Shown here in pieces: positions 54,923 through 64,000 of a stretch of DNA of 64,000 nucleotides. A program made the translations under genes and the position numbers. The stretch comes from Photobacterium aphoticum (GTDB lineage: Bacteria > Pseudomonadota > Gammaproteobacteria > Enterobacterales > Vibrionaceae). The stretch lies in contig NZ_LDOV01000017.1 in assembly GCF_001029435.1 (NCBI RefSeq), positions 62,001 through 126,000 of the forward strand, read 5' to 3'. Under the pieces are notes generated by a model. That model ran no database searches, was not told the origin of the DNA, and saw only the letters and a list, made by a program, of their open reading frames with translations. The stretch's first letter is position 1, and each line of letters starts with the position of its first letter.

Positions 54923-55918
54923 TTACAGGTTGAGATAATGATCTTCGCCCGCTTCAATATCCTGATCTTCATACTTCGAGGCCGTGCCGTCTAAATCAAT
55001 GTCCAAATCGATTTGGTTCGGCAGATCCAACAAGGCATCACACACTAACACAATGTCGTACTTGCCTTCTGGCACATAATCCATCGCATAGGTGTTTTCA
55101 TCGCTCACTTTCGCCGTCATCACTGGCCCATAATCTGAGCCTAAGTCACCGTATTCTTCGGTATCTGATTCATACAGATACACATACGCGTCTTTGGCTG
55201 AGGTCACGCACGATGACACATCAATGTCCCCAAAAATGGTTCCCGCTTTGAGGTTATCAACCACTCGGAAGCCTTCACTCTTCAATTGATAGGCCTGCTC
55301 AACCAATTGGATCATGCTGCGCAAATCAAACGACATGGTGAACGTGGTTGGCACATCAATATTGATGTTCAATCCTTCGAATTTCAGATCATCGACAATA
55401 TCCATTTTCAGGTTATCGATAGGATTGCCCACGTACGAATACGGCGTATTCAAAAAGTCCCCGTAGCTCCCCTGCAACACGGACAGCGCCATGGTGGTGT
55501 ACTCCCCAATTGGCACCACTTGTTCAGCGATAAGATTCACCAAATCCACGCCGGTGATGTCATACAGGTCAATGACGATAAATTTCGGATAACCGTCATT
55601 ATCAATCGGGATCTCAGAATCCGCCGGTATACACTGGGTTGAGTTCACCGCATACGGATCCGCCATGCTCTTGGTAGTCCACTCCACAATGGTGCCGGCT
55701 AAATCGGTTATGTATACCGCATCAATCGCCATACACGCTTGCAGCTGATCCGCATCATTCGGTACTTCTTCAGGCGGAATTGAAACATCCACCGACACTG
55801 GCACCGTGCCGGTATCCTGGTTGCCCGTCGCTTCATTGGCCAGAGCAGCCACATCGTCTGAATCACTACACCCCGCCATGATCAATGTGGCGAGCACTGG
55901 TAATACGATTTTTTTCAT
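54923..55918 (-). CDS. Putative lipoprotein, DUF4382-like
   Basis: A 331-residue acidic lipoprotein with lipobox LIMAGC (Cys17) and an Asp/Thr-rich linker. The first domain has VIDLYDITGVDLVNLIAEQV followed by PIGEYTTMALSVLQGSYGDF, the pattern of DUF4382-like lipoproteins. The second half is a beta-rich domain with a carboxypeptidase-regulatory-like MDYVPEGKYDIVLVCDAL segment. GGGGTGATG precedes the ATG. It is monocistronic. Function unknown; surface location is probable. The family assignment is tentative. Confidence 0.75.
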   Translation of the reverse strand: MKKIVLPVLATLIMAGCSDSDDVAALANEATGNQDTGTVPVSVDVSIPPEEVPNDADQLQACMAIDAVYITDLAGTIVEWTTKSMADPYAVNSTQCIPADSEIPIDNDGYPKFIVIDLYDITGVDLVNLIAEQVVPIGEYTTMALSVLQGSYGDFLNTPYSYVGNPIDNLKMDIVDDLKFEGLNINIDVPTTFTMSFDLRSMIQLVEQAYQLKSEGFRVVDNLKAGTIFGDIDVSSCVTSAKDAYVYLYESDTEEYGDLGSDYGPVMTAKVSDENTYAMDYVPEGKYDIVLVCDALLDLPNQIDLDIDLDGTASKYEDQDIEAGEDHYLNL

Positions 55919-56209
55919 GTCATCACCCCTACGACAATAGATAAACTGGCCTGTACCAAACCAATCTGCTGGCCGCCGAGTGTTTGGTTATGTTTGTTAT
56001 ATGCCGCGATGACGAAAAACAAGGGTCACTCCTCATGACAAAACCTCACTTTCCTTCATGTTGGCAGATGGCCGAATCTGACAATTCAAATTTTAGGCAG
56101 GGATAACAGGACAAAAAATTTATCCGCAAGCTAATTAAGTAATGAGAAAAAGATCTTACGATCAAGACGCTTTCTATTCTCACGGGAGGGCTAGACGGCG
56201 TGCAGACAT
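55919..56209. other. Intergenic region, nothing assigned
   Basis: Upstream region of the lipoprotein gene. No operator, RNA or coding region was recognised. Confidence 0.35.
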
Positions 56210-56241
56210 AAAAAAAGCCGATCATGATGATCGGCTTTTTG
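56210..56241. terminator. Terminator of the muk operon
   Basis: AAAAAGCCGATCAT and TGATCGGCTTTTT form a long stem with T-runs in both directions, about 35 bp after the mukB stop. Confidence 0.96.
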
Positions 56242-56274
56242 CAGGTTTATGTCAGAGCGTATCAGACGGTGCCG

Positions 56275-59200
56275 TTAGGCGGGATCCATCTCTAACAGCG
56301 TCTGAACATTGGCTTGTGGCTTGGTTTCTTGACCGAAACCACGCAGACCGACAACGTGTACGTGTTCACGATCTTTGAAGATCTTACGTACCAGCTTGTA
56401 GGTGGTCCCTTTCTCTGGGCTGATGTTTTCTGGTGCGGCAATCAACAACTGCATATCCAGACGCTCACACAGCTCAAACAAGGTCGCGATAGACTTACCA
56501 TCCAGACGCGCGGCCTCATCCAGGAACAACAAACGACATGGGATGATGTCTTTACCACGCAGACGGCGTGATTCTTCTTCCCAGCTCTGTACTACCATCA
56601 GCAAGATAGCCTGACCGGTACCGATCGCTTCACCCGTCGACAGCGCGCCGGATTCGGCTTGTAGCCAACCGTCTGTACCACGGTTTACTTCAATGCTCAG
56701 CTCAAGGTAGTTACGGTAGTCCAGTAGCTCTTCACCAAGAATTTGCGGTGAACGCTGACCCACATCGATATGCGGATTCAGACGCTGGAACAATTTCGCC
56801 ATCGCTTCAGAGAACGACAGACGCTGGTTACCAAACAGATCCTGATGTTGATCTTGCTGTTCAGACAGACCGTGTAGCAGTGATTCGTGTGTCTCACGCA
56901 CTTTCACGTTCAGACGTACGCCTTGTACCTGACCGAAGCTGATGTTCTGCAGGCCTTGGTTCAGCAAGCGAATACGGTTCTGCTCGCGCTGAATGGTCTT
57001 ACGAATAATGTTCGCCACAGAATCTGAGCTTAGTGCCAGACGCTGTTCACGGGCGGTCAGTTCTTCACTCAGACGCGCCAGTTCCACTTCCATCTCTTCA
57101 ATCGCTTCAACCGGATCGTCGGTACGAATGATGTCGTGACGAATACGCTCACGCAGATGCTGGTATACGGCAATGTAGAACAACACTTTACGCTCTGGAC
57201 GCGACACATCTTCCGAAGCACGCAGCGCATCGCGCAAGTTTTCGTTGTCAGCAACAGCCAGACGCAAAGCACCCAGTGATTTATCTGACAGAGAACGTAG
57301 CTCATCGGCAGACATGTACGCCATTTCACGGCGATGCAAACGACGCTCTACGTCACTTTCACGCGCCAGACGCAGTACCGCACACCAGCCCGCTTTCGCC
57401 CTTACCACCAGCTTGCGGATCTCTTGGTAATCTTTGCCCACTTTACGCAGACGTTTTACCAAGCTCTTCATTTCCAGCTCAACCGAGGTGATCGCTTTTT
57501 CCAGCTGGCTACGACGAGTACGTGAACTGTGCAGACGCTCATTCAGCTCATCACGGCGCAGACGCGCACGCTCTTCCGCTTCCACGTCAGCACGTACACC
57601 CAGCTCTTGCAGTTCGCGTTCGAACTCCTGCACAGTTTCCAGTTTCGCTTGGTGTGAACTCTTCAGAGACGCCATCAGCTGGTTGTACTGGTTAGCCTGT
57701 GCACGGCTTTGTGCCAGCGCATCACGGCAACGGGTACGCTCACGCTCAGCCGCCGCCAGTTTGGCTTTCAACTGCTCGTTCAGCTCAGAACTCTTGTTCA
57801 GCATGTCGATAGAATCGGCATAGCTGAAGTGATGACGACGTTCAACCAGATCCGCCACAGCGAAGATCTTGGTCTTCAACGTTTGCAGGGTCTGATCCGC
57901 TTGCTCGTAACTCGCTTGCAGCGCATCAAACTGCTCAGGGTCAGCATCCAGTGCCGTCACCAAGGTTTCCAGCTCAGCAATTGCTTTGCCATGACGGTCA
58001 AGGTAGTTTGCCGCGTCATCCAGTTGTGACAGCTGCTGATCAATTTCTTCAAAACGCGCTTGTAGCGTGTCATCTTCCAGCAGGTTCACCAACGGGTTGA
58101 TCTTGCCCAGTAGCGTCAGGCCTTCACGCGCCGCAGTAAGCTCGCTGCGTTGCTGCTGTTCATTCGCTTCCGCGTCTGCCAACTGACGTGTCACTTGGTT
58201 ACGCTTATCACGTGCCACTTTCAGTGCCGCTTCTGGATCGTCGTTGAACGCGACAGCCATGTGCGTTGCGACAAAGCTGTTGAAGCTCTGGTACAGACGC
58301 TGCAGTTTCTGTGAGTCAAACGCCGCTTTCGCGTGATCTTCAATCAACTGCTCACGCTCGGCGCGTAGCTGCTCAAGACGCTGTTCACGCGCCGCGCGGC
58401 CAAACAATGGCACTTTCGGGAAGCGAGAGTAACGGATCTGACGGTCATTCAGGTGTACACACACCGCGCCGTCCAATTCATCCACATCGAAACCGCTGTC
58501 ATCAAACGAGTCCGCATCACCTTCAATGATGTACAGATCGTCCGGACAATCATCCAATGCCACCAGCTTCTCTTTAATGCCTTTCAGATCCGGCACCACG
58601 ATCGCGTGACGCGCCGGGCCGTACATAGCACTGAAGTAAGGGGCATCCGCCAGCGTGATGTCATCGTAGATTTCAGACAGCAGGCAGCCGCCCAGCGTAT
58701 CCGCCAACGCACGCAGGCGTGAGTCATCGCTGCCACCCGGTTGTGCAAGACGTTCAATCGCCTGTTCCAACTCGGTTTTACGGGTCGCCAATCGATCACG
58801 TTTTGCAGACACTTCACGCTCGTTATCCAGCGTGTGCTGCATCGCGTCCATCACAGCCTGACTGTCGTACAGTTCAGACTCTGACTGCTCAGCCAGTTTT
58901 TCCAGTGCCTCAGACGCCGCAATCCACGCAGGCGCGGCCGCTTCTAGCGCACTGATTTGTGATGTGTACTGCTGCTCTTGACGACGCAATTCATTACGCT
59001 GCTCAACCAGCATGTCCTGATCGTGCTCAAGGGCTTCCAGTGTCGCTTCGTGACGCGCTTGCTCTTCCGCCAACGCCAATTCGCTATCCACGGTCACCGC
59101 GAAACGCTTGGCATAGGTCTCTGCCAGTTCAGTGGCCTGACGCTGGTTACGCACCGCACGTTCCAGATCACGGTACTGCGCTTTTAGCTGCTCGCTACGC

Positions 59201-60738
59201 TCAGTCACGGTCATCAACTGACGGGCATGGCTGATCAATTCACGGGCTTTCTGACCTGCTTCACCACGGGCAACGGCACCGGCAATGGTGGTCACCAGTT
59301 GCAGACCTTTCTCAAACTGCTGCGCCGCTGCCGACGACATATCCAGTTTGTGCTTCAGTGCCAACAACGCGGTGGTTTGAGTATCCTGCTCTTGCTTCAG
59401 CTGCGCCAAATAAGGCACGGCTTTGTCAGCCAGTAGCTGATAATCACCTGACAGTTCACGGGCTTTTTCCAGCGCCTGTACCGCCTGCTGGTATTGCAGG
59501 GCACGGGTTTGCTGCATATCCAACGCTTGTTGGTAGTCCGCAAGCTGGGTTTTCAGGCTGTCGACTTCTTCTTCGGTCAACAACGCTTGTTCTTCGGCCA
59601 TGGCCAGCTGTTCGGCGGCTTCTTCTACCACCATCACTTGCTCTTCCAGACGCTCTGTCAGCTCTTCCAGATCTTCACGGTAACGTTCGATCTTCTCTTG
59701 CTGACGGACAGCGGTCTGTACCAATTGCAGGTGATCCGACGCAGCCTGATGATCTTGCTCCAATGCACCTTCGCGCTCGGTCAACTCATCCAGCTCTGAC
59801 GTCATGTTCTTCATTGACGCTTGCTGATCGTCCAACGTCTGGCGTGAACCCATCAGCTCACCGCGCAAGCTCAGCGTTTGCTCCAGCTTGTTACGGCGTT
59901 CGTTGGCATGACGCATGTAGTCGGCGGCCACGTAGTTAGTGGCTTCGGTGATCAGGTGTTTAAACAGATCACGGTCGCTTTGCGTCAGTTTGATCGCTTC
60001 CAGCGTCATGCGGTTTTCACGCAGTGCCGCTTCCATATCCTGGAACGCTTTCTTCACGCCGCTGTTGTGTGGCAACAAGTAGTCACGTAGCGAGCGGGTA
60101 ATCGCACTGGAGATACCACCGTATAAGGAGGCTTCAATCAAACGGTAGAATTTGGCACGGTCAGTGCTGTTGCGCAGTTTCTTTGGCAGAACACCAAATT
60201 CAAACATTTGCGCGTGGTAATCGGTCACTGAGTTGAAGGTTTTGAATACCACCCCTTCATAATCAGCCGCGATCACGTCTTTCACTTCGTTGATCTGACG
60301 CACACGTGCCTGATTATCAGACAGTGTTTCCACCAACACATCGGTTGGTTTCACGTGCGATGGCAGACCCTGAATAATGAACGGTTTAATGTCCACTTTC
60401 TTATCACGACCCGCCACTTGCTGCAGACGTACTGCAAACACGATGCGCTGGTTACGGGAGTTCACCACATCCAGTGCAGAGTAACAGGCACCCGGCTTTA
60501 ACTTACCGTGCAGACCTTTGTCGCGAGAGGCATTCGAGCTGCCCGCTTCAGTGGTGTTACGGAAGTGCAACAGGCTCTGATCGGGGATCAGTGAGGTAAT
60601 GAAGGCGGCCATGGTGGTCGATTTACCGGCACCGTTACCCCCTGACAGGGTGGTGACCAAGTTATCGATGTCAAAGGTACGGGCAAAGAAGCCGTTCCAG
60701 TTGACCATGGTCAACGATTGATACTTACCGCGTTCCAT
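56275..60738 (-). CDS. mukB: Chromosome condensin subunit MukB
   Basis: A 1487-residue SMC-like ATPase, the size of the E. coli protein (1486). The N-terminal head has Walker A GGNGAGKS (Lys39). Long coiled coils run from about 290 to 1150, with the hinge in the middle (around [20 protein letters not shown]). The C-terminal head has the signature [15 protein letters not shown] and Walker [14 protein letters not shown]. MukB works with MukE and MukF to condense and segregate the chromosome and is typical of gammaproteobacteria with Dam/SeqA. The start codon overlaps the mukE stop (TAATG). Confidence 0.98.
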   Translation of the reverse strand: MERGKYQSLTMVNWNGFFARTFDIDNLVTTLSGGNGAGKSTTMAAFITSLIPDQSLLHFRNTTEAGSSNASRDKGLHGKLKPGACYSALDVVNSRNQRIVFAVRLQQVAGRDKKVDIKPFIIQGLPSHVKPTDVLVETLSDNQARVRQINEVKDVIAADYEGVVFKTFNSVTDYHAQMFEFGVLPKKLRNSTDRAKFYRLIEASLYGGISSAITRSLRDYLLPHNSGVKKAFQDMEAALRENRMTLEAIKLTQSDRDLFKHLITEATNYVAADYMRHANERRNKLEQTLSLRGELMGSRQTLDDQQASMKNMTSELDELTEREGALEQDHQAASDHLQLVQTAVRQQEKIERYREDLEELTERLEEQVMVVEEAAEQLAMAEEQALLTEEEVDSLKTQLADYQQALDMQQTRALQYQQAVQALEKARELSGDYQLLADKAVPYLAQLKQEQDTQTTALLALKHKLDMSSAAAQQFEKGLQLVTTIAGAVARGEAGQKARELISHARQLMTVTERSEQLKAQYRDLERAVRNQRQATELAETYAKRFAVTVDSELALAEEQARHEATLEALEHDQDMLVEQRNELRRQEQQYTSQISALEAAAPAWIAASEALEKLAEQSESELYDSQAVMDAMQHTLDNEREVSAKRDRLATRKTELEQAIERLAQPGGSDDSRLRALADTLGGCLLSEIYDDITLADAPYFSAMYGPARHAIVVPDLKGIKEKLVALDDCPDDLYIIEGDADSFDDSGFDVDELDGAVCVHLNDRQIRYSRFPKVPLFGRAAREQRLEQLRAEREQLIEDHAKAAFDSQKLQRLYQSFNSFVATHMAVAFNDDPEAALKVARDKRNQVTRQLADAEANEQQQRSELTAAREGLTLLGKINPLVNLLEDDTLQARFEEIDQQLSQLDDAANYLDRHGKAIAELETLVTALDADPEQFDALQASYEQADQTLQTLKTKIFAVADLVERRHHFSYADSIDMLNKSSELNEQLKAKLAAAERERTRCRDALAQSRAQANQYNQLMASLKSSHQAKLETVQEFERELQELGVRADVEAEERARLRRDELNERLHSSRTRRSQLEKAITSVELEMKSLVKRLRKVGKDYQEIRKLVVRAKAGWCAVLRLARESDVERRLHRREMAYMSADELRSLSDKSLGALRLAVADNENLRDALRASEDVSRPERKVLFYIAVYQHLRERIRHDIIRTDDPVEAIEEMEVELARLSEELTAREQRLALSSDSVANIIRKTIQREQNRIRLLNQGLQNISFGQVQGVRLNVKVRETHESLLHGLSEQQDQHQDLFGNQRLSFSEAMAKLFQRLNPHIDVGQRSPQILGEELLDYRNYLELSIEVNRGTDGWLQAESGALSTGEAIGTGQAILLMVVQSWEEESRRLRGKDIIPCRLLFLDEAARLDGKSIATLFELCERLDMQLLIAAPENISPEKGTTYKLVRKIFKDREHVHVVGLRGFGQETKPQANVQTLLEMDPA

Positions 60739-61487
60739 TAGGCAATGCCCTCCTGATCGGCATGGTCATGGTCTTGCTCAAAATCTTGTTCTGCGTCGTC
60801 GTTGTCATCCTGCTCATCCAGCAGGCTTGACTGACTTGGGGCTTGTTGATGTACCACCACCGCTTCACCATCACGGATCAGACGGATCTGTGCTTCACGG
60901 ATATCATCCCCGGCACGGACATCGGCACCAAAACGGAACACCGATTCGCTGATACGGAATTTACCGCTTTCACCAATCGGAATGATCATGCCCAAACGAC
61001 GCAGACGACGCAGTGAGGTTTTCACTTTGTCGTACAATTTTTCGCGGTCCAAATCGGAACCTGATGCGCGGTTAGTCACCAGCTTCATCAGTTTCTTCTC
61101 GTCAGCCAGCGCCATCAGCTCTTCAAACAACTCTTGGTTGGTGAAGATACCTTCGTGGGCCAAACGCTCAGGACTCAGGTAAAGGAAACACAACACTTTA
61201 CCCACCAACATGTCGATCTCAGCCAGTACAGAACGGCTGATCAACGAGGTTGAACGGGGACGCAGGTAGAAAAAGCCTTCCGGCGCGCGAACCAGTTCCG
61301 CGTTGTAACGCTTGTAAAACATCGCCAATTCCTGCTCGAATTCAATCAGCAGGGCATGGTTATCCAAATCTTCGCTGGAGACATGTCGGCCCGAACGAAG
61401 AGCATTATCCAGTGCCGGGAAAAGTGGGTTGGCAATCGCCTTGGCCAACTTCTCAGGCATAAATTCTTCAATATTTGTCAATGACAT
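60738..61487 (-). CDS. mukE: Condensin subunit MukE
   Basis: A 249-residue winged-helix kleisin-associated protein. The start at 61487 ([20 protein letters not shown]) aligns with E. coli MukE (234 aa), has AAGG 9 nt upstream and overlaps the mukF end by 20 nt. Conserved parts are [37 protein letters not shown] and [19 protein letters not shown]. The acidic C-terminal tail ([19 protein letters not shown]) is a little longer than usual. It bridges MukF and MukB. Confidence 0.97.
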   Translation of the reverse strand: MSLTNIEEFMPEKLAKAIANPLFPALDNALRSGRHVSSEDLDNHALLIEFEQELAMFYKRYNAELVRAPEGFFYLRPRSTSLISRSVLAEIDMLVGKVLCFLYLSPERLAHEGIFTNQELFEELMALADEKKLMKLVTNRASGSDLDREKLYDKVKTSLRRLRRLGMIIPIGESGKFRISESVFRFGADVRAGDDIREAQIRLIRDGEAVVVHQQAPSQSSLLDEQDDNDDAEQDFEQDHDHADQEGIA

Positions 61488-62790
61488 TCGCTTGTACCTT
61501 GGCTCCATAGTCATTAATGGCTTCCCAGTCCGGCTGGATGGCGTTGAAATCAGACTCGGCGTAACCCAGTCTTACTGCCTGATCAATCACCAGGCGCGCC
61601 AAATCGAAATGCTGGGCGTGTGGGTGCTGAGCCAAATAGTCTTTAAGCAACACACTTAGATTAATCGCCGCACCGGTTTCCTTGTGGGCTTGCAACATCG
61701 CCGCGATTTGATCGGCCAGTTGGTCATTCACCAAATCCAGCTCTTCAAATTCCACTTCCTCCGGCACAAAACCGGTCACTTCATCGTCACGCAGCACCAG
61801 GGCTTCGTCACGCATATCCAGCAGACGGTCGGCATCGGCGTAGGTCAGTACCCACGGCGCGTCGAAATAGTCCTGTACCGACTGGCGAAGACGCTGGCTA
61901 AACGCACGGTTCTTGTCCATGTCGATCGCGGTACGGATAAATTTGTGCACGTGGCGGTCATAGCCGATCCACAAGTCGATGGCTTGCTGACCCCAGTTGA
62001 TAATGCGGTCTAACTTGGCCTGCAGGTTAAAGACCATACCGTCGACAAAGTCGAGTTCCGGATTGCCCTGCACTTCTTCTTGAATGATCAACAACTGTGT
62101 TTGCAGCTGATCACCGGCCGCCTGCAGCGTATCTTGCAATTCACGCAGTGTGCTGGAGGTTTCATTCAACAAGAATTCACAGCTGGAAATCGCCGCACGC
62201 CAGTCTTGGTTCAACAGCTCAGCAATGTCTTTCTTCACTTGCTGTTGCTGCTCATCCATGGTGCGCTGGTTCAGGTCGATACGGTCAAAGATCTCTGCCA
62301 CAGAGTACTTCAACACCGCATGGACATTCTGACGCCAGTGTTTCTCGTCACCGCCCTCTTGGGCAGCGGTCGCGGCTTTGTTAATTTCGTCTGCCACCAT
62401 CGCCAACTGAATAGAGAGTTTCAGTGTGGAATATTCACGATGACGGGCGTAGTAATCTGTGATCCCCAACGCCAGCGGGCTTAAACGGTAAATACTGGCA
62501 CCGTCGGTCACTTCACTGGTAAAGCGGGAGATCAATCGTTGGCGAACCAACTCATTTATGGCGTTGTTGGCACGGAAGGCCACGGTTTCTTTCGTCTGGC
62601 CGAACATTTCGCTTACGATGCGAAATGCGTCAACCAGCTCACCTTCCCCTAATTCTTCATCGAAACGATCGCTGCTAAGCACCGCGATCGCCAACAGGAA
62701 CGCCAGCCGTTCAGTTGGCAGGTTAAGCTCAAATTCATGCTGCTTAACCCAGTTCACCAACTCAGGAACGGTCTGGGTTACGTCACTCAT
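61468..62790 (-). CDS. mukF: Condensin kleisin subunit MukF
   Basis: A 440-residue kleisin, equal in length to E. coli MukF. N-terminal winged helix ([20 protein letters not shown]), helical middle ([20 protein letters not shown]) and C-terminal winged helix ending [13 protein letters not shown]. It joins the MukB heads and binds MukE. Its ATG overlaps the cmoM stop by 4 nt (ATGA), and it overlaps mukE by 20 nt, so cmoM-mukF-mukE-mukB is one tightly coupled operon. Confidence 0.97.
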   Translation of the reverse strand: MSDVTQTVPELVNWVKQHEFELNLPTERLAFLLAIAVLSSDRFDEELGEGELVDAFRIVSEMFGQTKETVAFRANNAINELVRQRLISRFTSEVTDGASIYRLSPLALGITDYYARHREYSTLKLSIQLAMVADEINKAATAAQEGGDEKHWRQNVHAVLKYSVAEIFDRIDLNQRTMDEQQQQVKKDIAELLNQDWRAAISSCEFLLNETSSTLRELQDTLQAAGDQLQTQLLIIQEEVQGNPELDFVDGMVFNLQAKLDRIINWGQQAIDLWIGYDRHVHKFIRTAIDMDKNRAFSQRLRQSVQDYFDAPWVLTYADADRLLDMRDEALVLRDDEVTGFVPEEVEFEELDLVNDQLADQIAAMLQAHKETGAAINLSVLLKDYLAQHPHAQHFDLARLVIDQAVRLGYAESDFNAIQPDWEAINDYGAKVQANVIDKY

Positions 62791-63608
62791 CCGTTGTCCT
62801 TATTGCTTGTATGCGCGTTGTCTTCAGTGTCGTCTAATGGCCGTTGCGCATAAACATGGATATAGCGTCCTAAAGACAAAAAAGGTTCCTGGCGACATAG
62901 CTGTTGCTCCATCGCCAACACCTGTTCAAAACTGTAATCGCCCACCCTGACCGTTTGCATGTAGTCATGGAAGGTTCTCACGCCGGTTTTACCTAAAAGG
63001 GTAAAGCCCGCTTCGGTTAGCCAACTATATACGTCTTCCGGCTTAATGCCTTTTTGCGGCTGTAATTTAAAGCGCTTACGGTGCGGCATCCCTTCTTCGA
63101 TATGGGTCAAGTTGCCACAGATTAAGTTCTTAAACAGCAGCCCGTTATAGTTGTAAAACATCACGGAAATCACGCCGCCCGGTTTCACTTGCTGCAACAG
63201 GCAATCAAGCGCCTGTTTCGGATCAGCCAGCCACTCCATCACGGCATGGAACAAAATCAAGTCCACAGGCGCGTCAAGGTGCTGGTCAATGTCCTGCACC
63301 GCGCTGTGAACCAGCCGATATTGATCCAGCAAACCATTTTTCGCAATATCTTGCTCGGCCAGCTTGAGCATTTCACTGGAAAGATCACATAACGTGACGT
63401 GATGACCCAGTTCAGCAATTTTTTGTGAGAGCTGGCCTACCCCCCCGCCTGCATCGAGAACTTGCAGCGGTTGTTTGTTTTCTAATAGGGCTAAAATTTG
63501 CGCCAAATCTTGCCAGACCACCGTTTGCCTAATTTGGCCTTTGCCGGTCCCGTAAATATTTTTTGCAAATTTTTGCGCTAAATCGTCAAAATTTCGATCT
63601 TTGATCAC
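62787..63608 (-). CDS. cmoM: tRNA 5-carboxymethoxyuridine methyltransferase CmoM (SmtA)
   Basis: A 273-residue SAM-dependent methyltransferase matching E. coli SmtA/CmoM (261 aa). SAM motif [20 protein letters not shown], followed by [35 protein letters not shown] and [20 protein letters not shown]. It methylates cmo5U34 to mcmo5U in tRNAs. It starts at a GTG. First gene of the muk operon, as in enterics. Divergent from elyC. Confidence 0.95.
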   Translation of the reverse strand: MIKDRNFDDLAQKFAKNIYGTGKGQIRQTVVWQDLAQILALLENKQPLQVLDAGGGVGQLSQKIAELGHHVTLCDLSSEMLKLAEQDIAKNGLLDQYRLVHSAVQDIDQHLDAPVDLILFHAVMEWLADPKQALDCLLQQVKPGGVISVMFYNYNGLLFKNLICGNLTHIEEGMPHRKRFKLQPQKGIKPEDVYSWLTEAGFTLLGKTGVRTFHDYMQTVRVGDYSFEQVLAMEQQLCRQEPFLSLGRYIHVYAQRPLDDTEDNAHTSNKDNG

Positions 63609-63728
63609 GTCGGCTTTACGTTATGATAGCGGTTCTAAAAATATGGCTTATTTTCTCACAAGCGATAGAGGAATAAAGGCTTGTGGTGCTTTTTCAAGCT
63701 CAACTGCTGATTTTTCGGACGACATTGC
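63609..63728. promoter_or_regulatory. Divergent promoter region cmoM / elyC
   Basis: A 120-bp AT-rich region that must hold the promoter of the cmoM-muk operon and that of elyC. No specific operator was recognised. Confidence 0.5.
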
Positions 63729-64000
63729 ATGTTTGAACTCAAAAAAATTGTCTCGGCATTTTTAATGCCTCTGCCCGCGATGCTGATTATCGGGGTCATT
63801 GGCCTGTTACTACTCTGGTTTACCCGCCGTAAAGGGTTGGCGTCAGCCTTTATCAGCTTCGCGTTTCTTGGCATTTTTCTGCTCTCTTTTCAACCGATCG
63901 CAACCAGTTTGTTGCGTCCGCTGGAAAAAGCGTACCCGCCGTATGTCCCTGCCGGTAAAGCAGTGGAATACGTGATGGTACTGGGCAGCGGCCACGTCAT
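63729..64000 (+). CDS. elyC: Envelope biogenesis factor ElyC (YcbC, DUF218), 5' part
   Basis: The first 90 codons are visible; the gene leaves the window on the right. Two membrane helices (LMPLPAMLIIGVIGLLLLWF and ISFAFLGIFLLSF) are followed by QPIATSLLRPLEKAYPPYVP and the start of the DUF218 domain (YVMVLGSGHV). This matches E. coli ElyC, which supports lipid-carrier-dependent envelope polymer synthesis at low temperature. Position next to cmoM-muk is conserved. Confidence 0.93.
   Translation, partial: MFELKKIVSAFLMPLPAMLIIGVIGLLLLWFTRRKGLASAFISFAFLGIFLLSFQPIATSLLRPLEKAYPPYVPAGKAVEYVMVLGSGHV

Noticed and set aside
59358-59939. 193-codon plus-strand frame opposite mukB
   Set aside because: It is antisense to the coiled-coil region of MukB. 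Its product is low-complexity Pro/Ala/Arg without a ribosome site.
1-64000. CRISPR arrays, tRNA or rRNA genes, integrases, transposases and attachment sites
   Set aside because: Both strands were scanned by eye for regular repeats, cloverleaf-like segments and transposase or integrase motifs in the translated frames. None was found, so the accessory modules show no direct mobility signature here.

Overview
The window looks like a chromosomal segment of a gammaproteobacterium of the Vibrionaceae type. Reasons: it carries the complete MukFEB condensin with CmoM and ElyC, a VF530-family protein, a YehS/DUF1456 protein, a torECA trimethylamine-oxide system and a uhpABCT sugar-phosphate system. 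GC content appears close to 50% by eye. The genus cannot be fixed from sequence alone. No rRNA, tRNA, CRISPR array, prophage or intact insertion sequence was seen.

Layout, left to right. (1) 1-6.9 kb is the edge of an exopolysaccharide / PEP-CTERM (exosortase) locus: an ATP-grasp protein fused to a low-molecular-weight tyrosine phosphatase and a FemAB/GNAT-like transferase on the minus strand, then divergently the TPR lipoprotein PrsT, a trypsin-like protease and a VanZ-like protein. A client PEP-CTERM protein lies 42 kb away (48.3-49.0 kb) behind a good sigma-54 promoter match. (2) 7-12.4 kb: PurR-box-preceded purine permease plus guanine deaminase, the sugar regulator Mlc, and QueE. (3) 12.6-23.2 kb: a very large lipoprotein, asnS, several small conserved proteins, aspC and a DUF2982-like protein. 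(4) 23.2-28.5 kb: uhpC-uhpB-uhpA and uhpT, with a uhpT upstream region whose CRP and UhpA-type sites are spaced as I recall for E. coli. (5) 28.9-34.2 kb: an OafA-type acyltransferase, then gloC, mepK and ldtD (cell-wall genes). (6) 34.4-37.6 kb: an imelysin / di-haem oxidoreductase pair behind a Fur box, ending in what may be the remnant of a DUF1513 gene. (7) 37.8-47.5 kb: MarR and LysR regulators, two paralogous Dcu-type dicarboxylate/aspartate carriers, two paralogous TSUP carriers and a divergent LysR-aspartate racemase pair. This reads as a D-aspartate utilisation island. A 7-bp motif recurs in front of the racemase/LysR pair and of both Dcu genes. Two small unrecognised ORFs sit inside it. 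(8) 47.8-56 kb: truncated haemoglobin, PEP-CTERM protein, torA-torC-torE, a Sel1-repeat protein and a lipoprotein. (9) 56.3-64 kb: mukB, mukE, mukF and cmoM in one overlapping operon, divergent from elyC.

How the parts relate: elyC, cmoM, mukFEB, ldtD, mepK, gloC, aspC and asnS appear in the same order as in the compact E. coli block, but here they are spread over about 48 kb. The uhp, imelysin, D-aspartate, PEP-CTERM client and tor modules lie in the gaps. The window is therefore a conserved chromosomal backbone carrying accessory blocks. The blocks most worth following up are the PEP-CTERM/ATP-grasp-phosphatase locus, the D-aspartate island with its shared motif, and the two small ORFs at 40.2-40.7 kb.
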